Shown piece by piece: positions 40,110-47,910 of a stretch of 57,557 nucleotides of DNA. Numbering within the stretch: position 1 is the stretch's first letter; every line of letters starts with the position of its first letter. Origin of the DNA: Anaerolineae bacterium (GTDB lineage: Bacteria; Chloroflexota; Anaerolineae; Aggregatilineales; Phototrophicaceae). The notes beneath the pieces are model-generated. The model was not told the DNA's origin. It saw only the letters and a program-made list of their open reading frames with translations, and searched no databases. Both the position numbers and the translations under genes were made by a program. The stretch lies in contig JALHOR010000026.1 in the NCBI GenBank assembly GCA_022842885.1, positions 1 to 57,557 of the forward strand. The letters are read 5' to 3'.

Positions 40110-40805
40110 ATGACCACCGAATTGCAACAACTGCACCGTGATTTAACCATCGCACTACTCGCCGCCCAAGATGCCGAAAAATTGGCGAAAAAAGTGCAGG
40201 CGCAATACGACGCCGAATTTGACATTTATCGCCAGCAATTTGAATCGGAACACGCCGAACTGGTGAAGCAGCACCAAATTTATCAGGACGCGCTCCAAGT
40301 CGCAAAAAAACGCGCTCAAACGTTTCGTGACCAAGCCACCGATGCATTGACTGGTACGCAAAAAGAGGGGTTGCCGGATGGCTTCAAGCAGACTCGTTTG
40401 CGTACACCGAAGTGGGACATGCTAGATGTGCGCGATTGGTGCTTGAAAAACATGCCGTTTATGCTCACGGTGAATGAGAAAATGTTCAACAGTTTCTTGT
40501 TGGACATGGCAGATGAAAATGGTGTACTGCCGGAATATTTTCACGGTACGCGGATTCCTGTTTACATCTCGTTGACCTACAAAGCCAGCATCAGCGACAA
40601 AACGCTGATTCAGAACGCGCCGGAAACCCGTTGGGCAGATAACACGGTGAACCTTTTGGCAGATAAAGAGCCAGAACCGGCAGCTAACGCCGGATTGGTG
40701 GCAGCGGGCAAGGCGCTCATCGAAGCGGTTACAGGCGAAACGGTTACGCCCGTGACAGCAGACGCTATCACGCTCCCTGACGACGATGATGATATTCCAT
40801 TCTAG
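40110..40805 (+). CDS. Coiled-coil protein with SSB-like tail (Gam-like pattern)
   Basis: 231 residues. Long N-terminal coiled coil (about 1-80, 'DAEKLAKKVQAQYDAEFDIY'), then 'PDGFKQTRLRTPKWDMLDVR' and 'KASISDKTL', a layout common in small phage proteins next to recombinases. The end is 'ITLPDDDDDIPF', a near-exact SSB-type acidic tip (E. coli SSB ends DDDIPF). It has no OB-fold that I can see, so it is not itself an SSB. Likely a recombination accessory that recruits host SSB partners. Confidence 0.65.
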   Translation: MTTELQQLHRDLTIALLAAQDAEKLAKKVQAQYDAEFDIYRQQFESEHAELVKQHQIYQDALQVAKKRAQTFRDQATDALTGTQKEGLPDGFKQTRLRTPKWDMLDVRDWCLKNMPFMLTVNEKMFNSFLLDMADENGVLPEYFHGTRIPVYISLTYKASISDKTLIQNAPETRWADNTVNLLADKEPEPAANAGLVAAGKALIEAVTGETVTPVTADAITLPDDDDDIPF

Positions 40806-40815
40806 GGGGGAAGTT

Positions 40816-41175
40816 ATGTCCGCATGGCATGAAAATCCTGTGCTGCTGTTAACCCGCCGCATCAGCCAGCTTGGGTTAGACGAAATGACCCACCTGAATC
40901 ACATCGCGGTTCGGCGCATCGGGCAGCATGAATATCAGATTTTTGCTCATCGTCAGACACGGCTAATAAGTCGGGTTCGGTTGGTGGTTGAAGTATTGGT
41001 GGAAGACCGCAAGGGGCGGTTAAAAACGCGCAAGGTTTGCCAACCTGAAACGTTAGCCGCCTTGCAGCGCCGCGTGGCTGAAATCGCACTGACGATGCAG
41101 CCAGAAGCGGTGCTGATACCCGTCATCGAATATCGCTGCGGCGTGAAGCAACCGCCGTTATTTGCAGCAATTTAA
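40816..41175 (+). CDS. Hypothetical basic protein
   Basis: 119 residues from ATG 40816 (AGGGGGGAAG upstream). 'VVEVLVEDRKGRLKTRKVCQ' and Arg/His-rich segments suggest nucleic-acid contact. It is the last gene before the small-RNA region. No family recognised. Confidence 0.6.
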   Translation: MSAWHENPVLLLTRRISQLGLDEMTHLNHIAVRRIGQHEYQIFAHRQTRLISRVRLVVEVLVEDRKGRLKTRKVCQPETLAALQRRVAEIALTMQPEAVLIPVIEYRCGVKQPPLFAAI

Positions 41176-41177
41176 GA

Positions 41178-41206
41178 TTGCAATCTGACAGGCGACTCGG
41201 TATAAT
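41178..41206 (+). promoter_or_regulatory. Promoter of the structured RNA
   Basis: TTGCAA (41178-41183), 17-bp spacer, TATAAT (41201-41206). It starts a transcript into a 225-bp non-coding gap ahead of the replication initiator gene. Confidence 0.8.
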
Positions 41207-41212
41207 CTCTCT

Positions 41213-41359
41213 GTCTCATTAAACCCAAAAACCCCCGACGGCGAGAAGGGGGCAGGGCAAAATGAGACGGTGGAAAGTTTTTATTGAGAAGCCTGTCGGA
41301 CAAACAGGCGCGATGGGGTTAGTGTACCACAGGCTTGCTTAGACGCAAGTCTAGTTTTT
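41213..41359 (+). ncRNA. Candidate small RNA upstream of rep
   Basis: About 147 nt bounded by a strong promoter and a weak intrinsic terminator (TTAGAC-GCAA-GTCTAG then T5, 41339-41359). Stems: GTCTCATT (41213-41220) with AATGAGAC (41261-41268), enclosing CCCCC (41232-41236) with GGGGG (41248-41252); and GCCTGT with ACAGGC (41291-41309). GCGATGG (41310-41316) can also pair with CCATCGC (41368-41374) past the terminator, so terminated and read-through forms would fold differently. Position right before rep suggests plasmid-style copy control, but on the sense strand. Confidence 0.55.
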
Positions 41360-41389
41360 AACGCACTCCATCGCCAAAGAACACATGAG

Positions 41390-41405
41390 CTAAACAAATG
41401 TTCTA
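41390..41405. promoter_or_regulatory. CTAAAC-AAAT-GTTCTA element before rep
   Basis: A good match to the palindromic late element (TAGAAC-N4-GTTCTA ideal), 27 bp before the rep start. It suggests the same regulator also touches replication. Confidence 0.5.
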
Positions 41406-41431
41406 TGCAATATTGTATTTGGGAGTGAGTT

Positions 41432-42724
41432 ATGTCGGCTGAAACGATTGTGCGTGCCAATCACGGCAAAGCAAAAGCGTTTTTTATCATGACCCGCGAC
41501 GCGGCTCAGAATAATGACTTGTCGTGGGAAGCGCGGGGGGTGTTGTCGTATCTTTTGAGTCGCCCTGACAACTGGGTTATTAAAATTGATGATTTGCGAC
41601 GCGGTAAATGTGGGCGTGACCGCATTCGCCGAATTATAGACGAGCTTATCCAATTCGGTTATCTTGAACCCCGCCGCCGTTTTAAAAACAAAAAAGGGCA
41701 GTGGGAATACACCCCATACAAGCTGCACGAAACACCGCTTGTACACCCGTTTACTGGAAATCCGTTTACTGGAAATCCGTCAACGGATTTTCAGTCCATA
41801 TTAGATAATACAGAGGGACAGAATACAGAATACAAAATAGAATCATCTATTAATCAACCTGTCTCTAAAGAATCTAATTCTTCAAATTCTTTGCCTCCCG
41901 ATTTTTCGCCTATAGGCGAAAGTGGTGTTGTAGAAAAATCACCAGACGATTTAGCTCTTAAAAGATTAATTCAGGTCTATGAGCAAACTGCTAACAGAAC
42001 CATCCCGGAGGCATCTAGAATCAAACTGGTTTCGTGGGTAAAGATTTACCCCGAAGACCGCATCGCCAATGCCATCCGTCAAAGCAAAACAACTGGCAAA
42101 CCAGTCAGTGTCATTTTGGATGAGACTGATACCGAGTCTGTTCAAAGCAAAACGAGTGTCTCGAACACAGGTTCTAATATTCAAATAGAACCACCCACAG
42201 CCAAGAAATCTACAGGCGAAAAAGCAAAAATAACCCCTGTTGCCATAGAAGGTAGCTTAAAGACTAAAAAAACGCGCAAAACGCCCGTTAAAGCCGATAA
42301 GGACGACATGCCTGTTTATGACCATGCGGCGTTGGTAATCGCTATCCAAAAAACCTTTAACGTCTCCGGTGGTGTTGATTTACGGATACTGACGCTGCTG
42401 CGTGGCACAGCGAAGAAGGGGGAGTGGAAAGACATGCGGCTTGCGCCAGAACGGGTCATGGATGCAGACCAGCTTGAAAAGTGGGCAGTATGGTATAAGT
42501 TGACCTATCCAAATCAAAGCATTCCCCAACGCGCCGAAAGCATCTCGAAATATGTCAATCGTTGGTTTGACGCTGGTTGTCCGTCTTCGGGCGTGGTTGG
42601 GTCACATCAGCAGATTGGGCATCAACCCAACAAAACATACCATCCCGACGACCCTGTGTACCAAATCACAAATCCAGAACTATTAGCCATTTACGCACAA
42701 ATAGATTGGAGTAAAGCCCCGTGA
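41432..42724 (+). CDS. Replication initiator (lambda O-like) with internal origin
   Basis: 430 residues. An N-terminal winged helix ('FIMTRDAAQNNDLSWEARGV', 'LSYLLSRPDNWVIKIDDLRR', 'GRDRIRRIIDELIQFGYLEP') is typical of phage and plasmid initiators. A low-complexity middle encodes 'FTGNPFTGNPSTDF' from 15-bp iterons and a 'SPIGES' palindrome insert. The C-terminal part (about 290-420) is helical and could bind the helicase-loader complex. DnaC- and DnaB-like genes follow, coupled by overlap, as lambda O/P are arranged. GGGAGTGAG precedes the start. Confidence 0.82.
   Translation: MSAETIVRANHGKAKAFFIMTRDAAQNNDLSWEARGVLSYLLSRPDNWVIKIDDLRRGKCGRDRIRRIIDELIQFGYLEPRRRFKNKKGQWEYTPYKLHETPLVHPFTGNPFTGNPSTDFQSILDNTEGQNTEYKIESSINQPVSKESNSSNSLPPDFSPIGESGVVEKSPDDLALKRLIQVYEQTANRTIPEASRIKLVSWVKIYPEDRIANAIRQSKTTGKPVSVILDETDTESVQSKTSVSNTGSNIQIEPPTAKKSTGEKAKITPVAIEGSLKTKKTRKTPVKADKDDMPVYDHAALVIAIQKTFNVSGGVDLRILTLLRGTAKKGEWKDMRLAPERVMDADQLEKWAVWYKLTYPNQSIPQRAESISKYVNRWFDAGCPSSGVVGSHQQIGHQPNKTYHPDDPVYQITNPELLAIYAQIDWSKAP
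41747..41900. other. Candidate replication origin inside rep
   Basis: Two perfect tandem 15-bp repeats, CCGTTTACTGGAAAT (41747-41761 and 41762-41776), are followed by a partial third (CCGTCAACGGATTTT) and then about 105 bp of AT-rich sequence to 41900. Iterons followed by an AT-rich stretch within the initiator gene is the layout of lambda ori inside O. Confidence 0.6.
41905..41920. repeat. SPIGE palindrome, copy 4
   Basis: TTCGCCTATAGGCGAA, perfect palindrome within rep just after the AT-rich origin stretch, read in the Ser-Pro-Ile-Gly-Glu frame. Confidence 0.92.
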
Positions 42725-43575
42725 AACGCATAGGCAAATATGTTCGCAATTTCCGGTTTGAAGTTGACCCCCGTGCCGAGTCAGAGCCAGAGCCATGCGC
42801 CGTGTGTAGCAATCGTGGTTGGGTCTATGACCAGCATAAACAACCAACGCATTGCCCGGCGAATTGTGAGTCGTCGCAAGCCAACCGTAGACGCATTGCG
42901 GGAAAATACCAGCGCGATTCGCAGTTGCCCTCGCGCTATCAAGATTTTACGTTTGAGACGTGGCGGCAATTGCCTGCCAGTGACAAAACAGGCAAGGTGT
43001 TGGCGGGTCACGCCGCGCAAGCCTTCGCTCAAAACCCTCATAGTGTCAGCTTGCACAGCATGATAAAAGCTGTGCAGCAGTACGCCGCCATCCCCGCATG
43101 GATGCAAACTGCGTTGACCCAAGCGGACGTTGTTCGCCCCGGATATGTCTTGTCTGGGAGCGTCGGCACGGGCAAGACCGGGCTGTGCGTGGCGGCGATG
43201 AACGCGCTGCTGGCAGCCGGAACGCCTGTGCTGTATATGCGCGTGTTGGATGTGCTGAAAGCCCTCTCGCAGACATGGCAGAATGGCGGAGAAAAAGAAT
43301 TGCTGGAACGGTTTAAAAATGCTTCTGTGCTGTTTTTGGATGATTTTGGCATGGATAGCGCCCCACTGGATTACCAAAAAGCCTATATGCAAATTATCGT
43401 TCGGCATCGGCACGGAAACGAACTGCCGACCATGGCAACCACCAATTTAACCCGCGACCAATTTACCGCCGCGTGGGGCGCACAAACCAGCGACGCGCTG
43501 TTTGAGTTGTGCCACTGGATACCTGTCGGCGGTGCCAAACTGCGTGATACCCACCAAGCCATCGAGGAGTTTTAA
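42721..43575 (+). CDS. DnaC-like helicase loader ATPase
   Basis: 284 residues, starting at GTG 42721 overlapping the rep stop. An N-terminal zinc-like segment ('CAVCSNRGWVYDQHKQPTHC', then 'CESSQANRR') precedes the AAA+ domain with Walker A 'LSGSVGTGKTGLCVAAMNAL' (about residue 140) and Walker B 'ASVLFLDDFGMDSAPLDYQK' (about 200), then 'MATTNLTRDQF' (sensor I). This is the DnaC/IstB-type loader layout. It would load the adjacent DnaB on the origin. Confidence 0.88.
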   Translation: MKRIGKYVRNFRFEVDPRAESEPEPCAVCSNRGWVYDQHKQPTHCPANCESSQANRRRIAGKYQRDSQLPSRYQDFTFETWRQLPASDKTGKVLAGHAAQAFAQNPHSVSLHSMIKAVQQYAAIPAWMQTALTQADVVRPGYVLSGSVGTGKTGLCVAAMNALLAAGTPVLYMRVLDVLKALSQTWQNGGEKELLERFKNASVLFLDDFGMDSAPLDYQKAYMQIIVRHRHGNELPTMATTNLTRDQFTAAWGAQTSDALFELCHWIPVGGAKLRDTHQAIEEF

Positions 43576-43577
43576 CC

Positions 43578-44933
43578 ATGCCTATCAATCCTCCCATGTT
43601 GGAAAATCCTGCCGCGCCCTACAGCCAAGAAGCTGAGGAGGCGGTCTTAGGGTCAATTCTGGTCAACGGCAAGGCGCTGGTGGAAGTCATGCCACTGGTC
43701 AACGCCGAAGATTTTTTTATGCTGCGTCACCAATATATTTATCAGGCGATGCAGCGCCTCTTTGAAGCGCATAAGCCGATTGACACACTGACTCTGGGTG
43801 AAGAATTGGCGAATTACGGGCAGTTGGATGATGTTGGTGGGCGTGTCTATCTTATCCGGCTCATCAATAACACGCCTACGTCCACTTATGCAGCGGTCTA
43901 CGCGGAAATTGTGCAACGTGCAGCGGTGCGTCGCAAGCTACTGGCAGCCGCCGACAATATCCGCGTGCTGGCGCTGGACGAAGAAAAGAATATTGAGGCG
44001 GTCTTATCCGGTGTAACATCCACACTGGAAGTCGCCATGAATACCCGCAGCGCCGATACCGAGAAAATGATATGGGCAGCGGTTAGCACCTACTACGATG
44101 AATTTGAAGCACGGGCGCTTAATGGGGCAGTGCCGGGATTGCCAAGCGGGTTTCGGGATTTGGATGCGCTCTTAGGCGGGTATCAGCGTGGCGATTTTAT
44201 CATCACCGCCGGGCGTCCGGGCATGGGCAAAAGCGCCCTGATTTTGACGATAGCAATGCATATGGCACAGCGCGGGAAACGAGTTGCCTTTTACACGCTT
44301 GAAATGCCAACCGCCCAGTTGGTGGAGCGCATGATTTCGATGACGGGCGGGATCAACGTGCAAAAACTTCGCGCTGGTAAATTATCGCCTGCTGAACAAT
44401 CGCGCGTGGTGGATATTATGGCGGTAGTCAGCGAACTGCCGATGATGATTGATGATGGCAGCAGTTTAACGCCGAGTCAGTTGGCACGCCGTTTGCGCCG
44501 GATGCAATATCATTTTGGTTTGGATGCGGTGTTTGTAGATTATCTACAACTTATGGGCAGCGATGCCAAGTTGGGCAGCCGAGAACTTGAAATTTCGCAC
44601 ATTTCGCGCAGCTTAAAAGCCATTGCGAAAGACCTGAACATCCCTGTGTTTGCCGCCGCACAACTCAACCGCGACCTCGAAAAACGCCGCAACAAGCGCC
44701 CGCAGTTGAGCGACCTCAGAGAATCAGGGAGTCTGGAACAGGACACAGACATCGTGCAATTTATCTACCGTGATGAGGTCTACAACGACGACACCGAATA
44801 TCCGGGGCAAGCTGAACTCATCGTCGAAAAACACCGCAACGGCGCAACCGGAACGGTGTCGCTGTACTTCGAGAAGTCGCTAACTAAATTTATGGACAGC
44901 AGTGTAAGCCGCATTGACCTGCACGATTTATAA
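43578..44933 (+). CDS. dnaB: Replicative DNA helicase DnaB
   Basis: 451 residues. N-terminal DnaB domain ('PYSQEAEEAVLGSILVNGKA', 'RHQYIYQAMQRLFEAHKPID') and RecA-like C-terminal domain with Walker A 'ITAGRPGMGKSALILTIAMH' (about residue 210), 'LRAGKLSPAEQSRV', Walker B 'LDAVFVDYLQLMGSDA' (about 312) and 'RESGSLEQDTDIVQFIYRDE' (about 375). The length is typical of full DnaB. It moves 5'-3' at forks; the phage has no polymerase, so host replisome recruitment is expected. Confidence 0.95.
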   Translation: MPINPPMLENPAAPYSQEAEEAVLGSILVNGKALVEVMPLVNAEDFFMLRHQYIYQAMQRLFEAHKPIDTLTLGEELANYGQLDDVGGRVYLIRLINNTPTSTYAAVYAEIVQRAAVRRKLLAAADNIRVLALDEEKNIEAVLSGVTSTLEVAMNTRSADTEKMIWAAVSTYYDEFEARALNGAVPGLPSGFRDLDALLGGYQRGDFIITAGRPGMGKSALILTIAMHMAQRGKRVAFYTLEMPTAQLVERMISMTGGINVQKLRAGKLSPAEQSRVVDIMAVVSELPMMIDDGSSLTPSQLARRLRRMQYHFGLDAVFVDYLQLMGSDAKLGSRELEISHISRSLKAIAKDLNIPVFAAAQLNRDLEKRRNKRPQLSDLRESGSLEQDTDIVQFIYRDEVYNDDTEYPGQAELIVEKHRNGATGTVSLYFEKSLTKFMDSSVSRIDLHDL

Positions 44934-44954
44934 GCTGGCGCGGTGTTTGCTGTC

Positions 44955-44983
44955 TTGTTTTAAATCACATCATGATTTATAAT
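44955..44983 (+). promoter_or_regulatory. Early promoter B with AAATCA-N5-TGATTT operator
   Basis: TTGTTT (44955-44960), 17-bp spacer, TATAAT (44978-44983). AAATCA-CATCA-TGATTT (44962-44978) fills the spacer. It is almost identical to the promoter at 21673, apart from the five central bases. Confidence 0.88.
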
Positions 44984-45005
44984 GGGATAAACGAAAGGGA
45001 GAATT

Positions 45006-45395
45006 ATGACTGTTGCGCGAACTATTTTTGATGGTCGCACGCGGTATGCCCGTAGCCTCAAACCGCAAGTGGCGGCACTGATGGCGGTCACGCCCGTGCC
45101 TGCGAAGTTTGAGGTGGGGCAGGTAGTGGTCACGCCGGATGGCAAGCTGCCTATTCAGCGGCGGTATTATCTCAAGGGAGGCGGCTGGATGTATGTATTT
45201 TTGGTGCGTGTGCCGGGTTATATCCCGATGCAGCAGCGCCACTATCTCGAAGACATGTTACTGCCGCTGCAAATCGCCAATGTGCCACCCCCGCCGCCGC
45301 GTCCGCCGCTGGTTGTGGTTGCCGCTCCAGAGCCGGATGAACCGGATTGGGGTGCGGCGTTGACCGCGTGGGTGCGCGAATTGTTGGGGGTGTGA
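45006..45395 (+). CDS. Hypothetical protein
   Basis: 129 residues; GGGAGAATT precedes the start. 'RYARSLKPQVAALMAVTPVP', a beta-rich 'RRYYLKGGGWMYVFLVRVPG', then a Pro-rich linker ('PPPPPRPPLVV') and a short C-terminal helix. It is the first gene after the early promoter at 44955. No family recognised. Confidence 0.6.
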   Translation: MTVARTIFDGRTRYARSLKPQVAALMAVTPVPAKFEVGQVVVTPDGKLPIQRRYYLKGGGWMYVFLVRVPGYIPMQQRHYLEDMLLPLQIANVPPPPPRPPLVVVAAPEPDEPDWGAALTAWVRELLGV

Positions 45396-45832
45396 TGGCT
45401 ACCTACAAGGCTTTGACGGTGTACCAGCCGTGGGCAGATTTAATCGCTTACGGCTTAAAGCAATACGAAACACGGTCTTGGCAGACGCAGTATCGGGGCG
45501 TGTTGTTTATTCACGCAGGTAAACAGTTTGGCGAGGAAGAACGCGCCTATGCCAAGCGGTTTGCGCGGGAATACCCGGAAACCGATGCAGTGTTCTCCGG
45601 CAATGTGCCGCTGGGCTGCATTGTGGCGGCGGTTCGGTTAATTGCGTGTGTTCCGGTAGAAACGCTGCGCGATACATTAAGCCCAATGGAACGCGCTTTT
45701 GGAAACTATGATGATGGGCGCTACGCATGGCAAATGCAGGTGATTAAACGTCCGCTGGTGCCGATAGCTGCAAAAGGGCAACAGGGGGTTTGGGAATGGC
45801 AATACACGCCAGAAAGCGAGAGCGCAAGATGA
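45395..45832 (+). CDS. ASCH/PUA-like domain protein
   Basis: 145 residues from ATG 45395. 'KALTVYQPWADLIAYGLKQY' with 'ETRSWQTQYRGVLFIHAGKQ' and a closing 'LVPIAAKGQQGVWEW' is the ASCH pattern ('Q.W...I..G.K..E.R.W...YRG...IHA'). ASCH domains bind RNA or modified nucleotides, and some are N4-acetylcytidine amidohydrolases. In a phage that carries several DNA-modifying enzymes it may read or edit modified bases. The stop overlaps the next start. Confidence 0.8.
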   Translation: MATYKALTVYQPWADLIAYGLKQYETRSWQTQYRGVLFIHAGKQFGEEERAYAKRFAREYPETDAVFSGNVPLGCIVAAVRLIACVPVETLRDTLSPMERAFGNYDDGRYAWQMQVIKRPLVPIAAKGQQGVWEWQYTPESESAR

Positions 45833-46521
45833 CTTATCTTCAAACCGCCCGTGAATTGTTGACCGACGCTGAACTTGACTTTTTGCGTTATGTGCGTGAC
45901 CGTGCAGGCGCGGAATTGCTGTATTCGGATTTGACCGCTAACTCGAAGAAGTGTTATTTAGTGGTCAAGTCCTTTGAATTGGTGGCTAATACACTGTTTG
46001 TCGCCGTATCGCCGTTAGGCTTCGCCGTTTTGGACAACCTCGATACGATTATCCCGTTGACCGACGGCGAACTGACCACACTCGAAGAATTGATTGCGGG
46101 TTTACAATTGGCGCAAGTGTCCGCGCCTGCGCTGATTCGGCGCAAATTGGCGGCATTAGACGAACCGGACGAATACGGTAATCAGCTACGGCTCACCAAT
46201 GCGGGCAAAGCGTTGATGGCTGACCATCCTCAACTTTTTTGGAGCAATGAAACTAAATTGCGCCACGAAGTCGAATTGCTGCGTGACCAACGCGACGCGG
46301 CGGTGAACGAATTGGCAGCGTTGCGGGCGAAATATGCGGCGCTGGTGGCGGCGTGCTTGCCAATCCTACAGGTGGTGCAGCAAACGGAATTAACGGGTAT
46401 GGATTACCCCGGTGTAACACTTTGGGATGGAATAAAGCACAAATCGCCTACAGTAGGTGTGGGTGATGTTTTTGCTTTTTCACATCTCAAAGACATTTAC
46501 AACCTGTTATATGGCAAGTAA
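45829..46521 (+). CDS. Hypothetical protein with C-terminal coiled coil
   Basis: 230 residues from ATG 45829 (ATGA overlap). N-terminal 'LTDAELDFLRYVRDRAGAEL' and beta strands; about residues 140-185 form a coiled coil ('ETKLRHEVELLRDQRDAAVN'). The final part includes 'GMDYPGVTLWDGIKHKSPTV'. No family recognised. Confidence 0.6.
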   Translation: MTYLQTARELLTDAELDFLRYVRDRAGAELLYSDLTANSKKCYLVVKSFELVANTLFVAVSPLGFAVLDNLDTIIPLTDGELTTLEELIAGLQLAQVSAPALIRRKLAALDEPDEYGNQLRLTNAGKALMADHPQLFWSNETKLRHEVELLRDQRDAAVNELAALRAKYAALVAACLPILQVVQQTELTGMDYPGVTLWDGIKHKSPTVGVGDVFAFSHLKDIYNLLYGK

Positions 46522-46538
46522 ACCGAAGGAGATAACCT

Positions 46539-46721
46539 GTGAATCTAGCTCAAATTATGGCAATGTTGTCCGAACAACCCGCCTTTAATCCAGCAACCGC
46601 GTTGCCACGTATCCCGGCAGAACGCGGCGGCAAGCATCGTGCCGGGCGGTTAAACAAATGCGCCCAGACGCGCCAGAAGCGGCGGGAGCAGAGGCGGGAA
46701 CGCAAGCGGCGCAAGAATTAG
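46539..46721 (+). CDS. Small very basic protein
   Basis: 60 residues from GTG 46539 with GAAGGAG upstream. Helical start ('MNLAQIMAMLSEQPAFNPAT') and a C-terminal half that is nearly all Arg, Lys and Gln. Probably binds nucleic acid or ribosomes. It is similar in style to the Arg-rich gene at 23999. Confidence 0.5.
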   Translation: MNLAQIMAMLSEQPAFNPATALPRIPAERGGKHRAGRLNKCAQTRQKRREQRRERKRRKN

Positions 46722-46754
46722 CGGCGGGAACAGCGCCGGAAGGGACGATGAAAG

Positions 46755-47156
46755 ATGAAATACGCATTTGAAATCCGAGTGAACTATAACACCGACGATG
46801 ACACTTGTTACTATTTCGCCAAACTAATGCTGAACGCGAGATTGGCGTTTAGCGTCTCTGGCGAGGGTTACGAAGACACAGAATCGTCATACGCGGCAGG
46901 TCGCCAAGCACTGAAAAGCCTTGCGTTAAATATCATTGAGCGTATTGATGAGCGTGATTATGTGCCGGATAAAATAGACTTGTACCGGGACGGTTTTCTT
47001 CTGCTGGCGCTTGGCGCGGACGATGAATGCACGCTTGTGACTTATACACAAGCCTCGGCGTCAACGATTGCATTTGGCGAAAGCCGGACGGCAGTTGTTG
47101 ACGAATTGACCCAAGCATTGCGTGCGACAATTGCTGATATTGAAAAGTTGAGTTAG
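46755..47156 (+). CDS. Hypothetical protein
   Basis: 133 residues, alternating strands and helices ('KYAFEIRVNYNTDDDTCYYF', 'ALKSLALNIIERIDERDYVP'), ending in a helix. GGAAGGGAC precedes the start. No family recognised; it belongs to the accessory operon from 44955. Confidence 0.6.
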   Translation: MKYAFEIRVNYNTDDDTCYYFAKLMLNARLAFSVSGEGYEDTESSYAAGRQALKSLALNIIERIDERDYVPDKIDLYRDGFLLLALGADDECTLVTYTQASASTIAFGESRTAVVDELTQALRATIADIEKLS

Positions 47157-47177
47157 CTTGACCGATAAGGACAATTC

Positions 47178-47642
47178 ATGACCGATATTCAACCGCGTTT
47201 GCAGTTCGTGTGTGACACAGATTTGCAGGCTAAATTAGACGCCATCGTGTCCTACATCGAGAGCCTTGTGCCAACCCATGAGCCGCTGTTTCCCCCCAGC
47301 GTGATGTATCCGCATTGGGGCGATGGTAGTTATAACCTGAGTCTAACCGTGACTTGTTGTGTGGCGCTCATGCATCACATGGTCAAAGCTGGCACGTTTC
47401 CGCAAGCCTATTTGAGCCGCTATAGCAGCGATTATGCGCTGTTACAACGCAGTGGAGCGGCGATGAAGGCAATCATGCTGCCAGAAAGCGCCTTAGACCA
47501 ACTGGATACGCTTTACGCCTATCTGGAAGGGCAAGGCGTGGAAATCAAGCCAGTGTCACGCAAGAGCAAGCCCAACCGCCGCCTGCCGCTGGTGTTCGCT
47601 ATCTTCTGTGCCTACGATTATGTGAAAGGCAAGCAGGGATGA
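47178..47642 (+). CDS. Hypothetical protein, last gene of operon B
   Basis: 154 residues, mostly helical, with 'LQAKLDAIVSYIESLVPTHE' and 'ALDQLDTLYAYLEGQGVEIK'. The C-terminus is basic. A strong terminator follows at 47690-47723. No family recognised. Confidence 0.6.
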   Translation: MTDIQPRLQFVCDTDLQAKLDAIVSYIESLVPTHEPLFPPSVMYPHWGDGSYNLSLTVTCCVALMHHMVKAGTFPQAYLSRYSSDYALLQRSGAAMKAIMLPESALDQLDTLYAYLEGQGVEIKPVSRKSKPNRRLPLVFAIFCAYDYVKGKQG

Positions 47643-47658
47643 ACACTTGTGCTAAAAT
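47639..47658 (+). promoter_or_regulatory. Late-type element with extended -10 just before a terminator
   Basis: ATGAAC-ACTT-GTGCTA (47639-47654) overlaps TGTGCTAAAAT, an extended -10 (TAAAAT 47653-47658). The -35 is poor. The intrinsic terminator begins only about 30 bp downstream, so any transcript would be a very short RNA. Confidence 0.4.
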
Positions 47659-47689
47659 AGTGTCATAATGATACTGAATTTGATACGGG

Positions 47690-47723
47690 CGTCAGTGGTG
47701 TACACTGCTGACGTTTTTGTTTT
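47690..47723 (+). terminator. Intrinsic terminator of operon B
   Basis: CGTCAG pairs with CTGACG, extended by two wobble pairs and a G-C, followed by TTTTTGTTTT. It ends the rightward operon that begins at 44955. Confidence 0.85.
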
Positions 47724-47827
47724 GATTGCAGATACTTCCTATTATACGCAATCATAAGAACAACTGTGCCGATTATGAGAATATCCAAAATTGGGGAAAT
47801 TGGTGGCAAATTCTTGATTTTGGGTAG

Positions 47828-47857
47828 TTGACATCAGATGATAATCTGATGTATACT
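47828..47857 (+). promoter_or_regulatory. Consensus promoter with CATCAGAT-GATA-ATCTGATG operator
   Basis: TTGACA (47828-47833), 18-bp spacer, TATACT (47852-47857). A perfect 8-bp inverted repeat (47832-47851) fills the spacer. GTGAGG/CCTCAC can form a hairpin in the short leader. It drives the single gene at 47911. Confidence 0.85.
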
Positions 47858-47910
47858 TTAATTATGAAGTGAGGCACTAGAGACCTCACGATAGAGAAAG
47901 ACAAATCACG

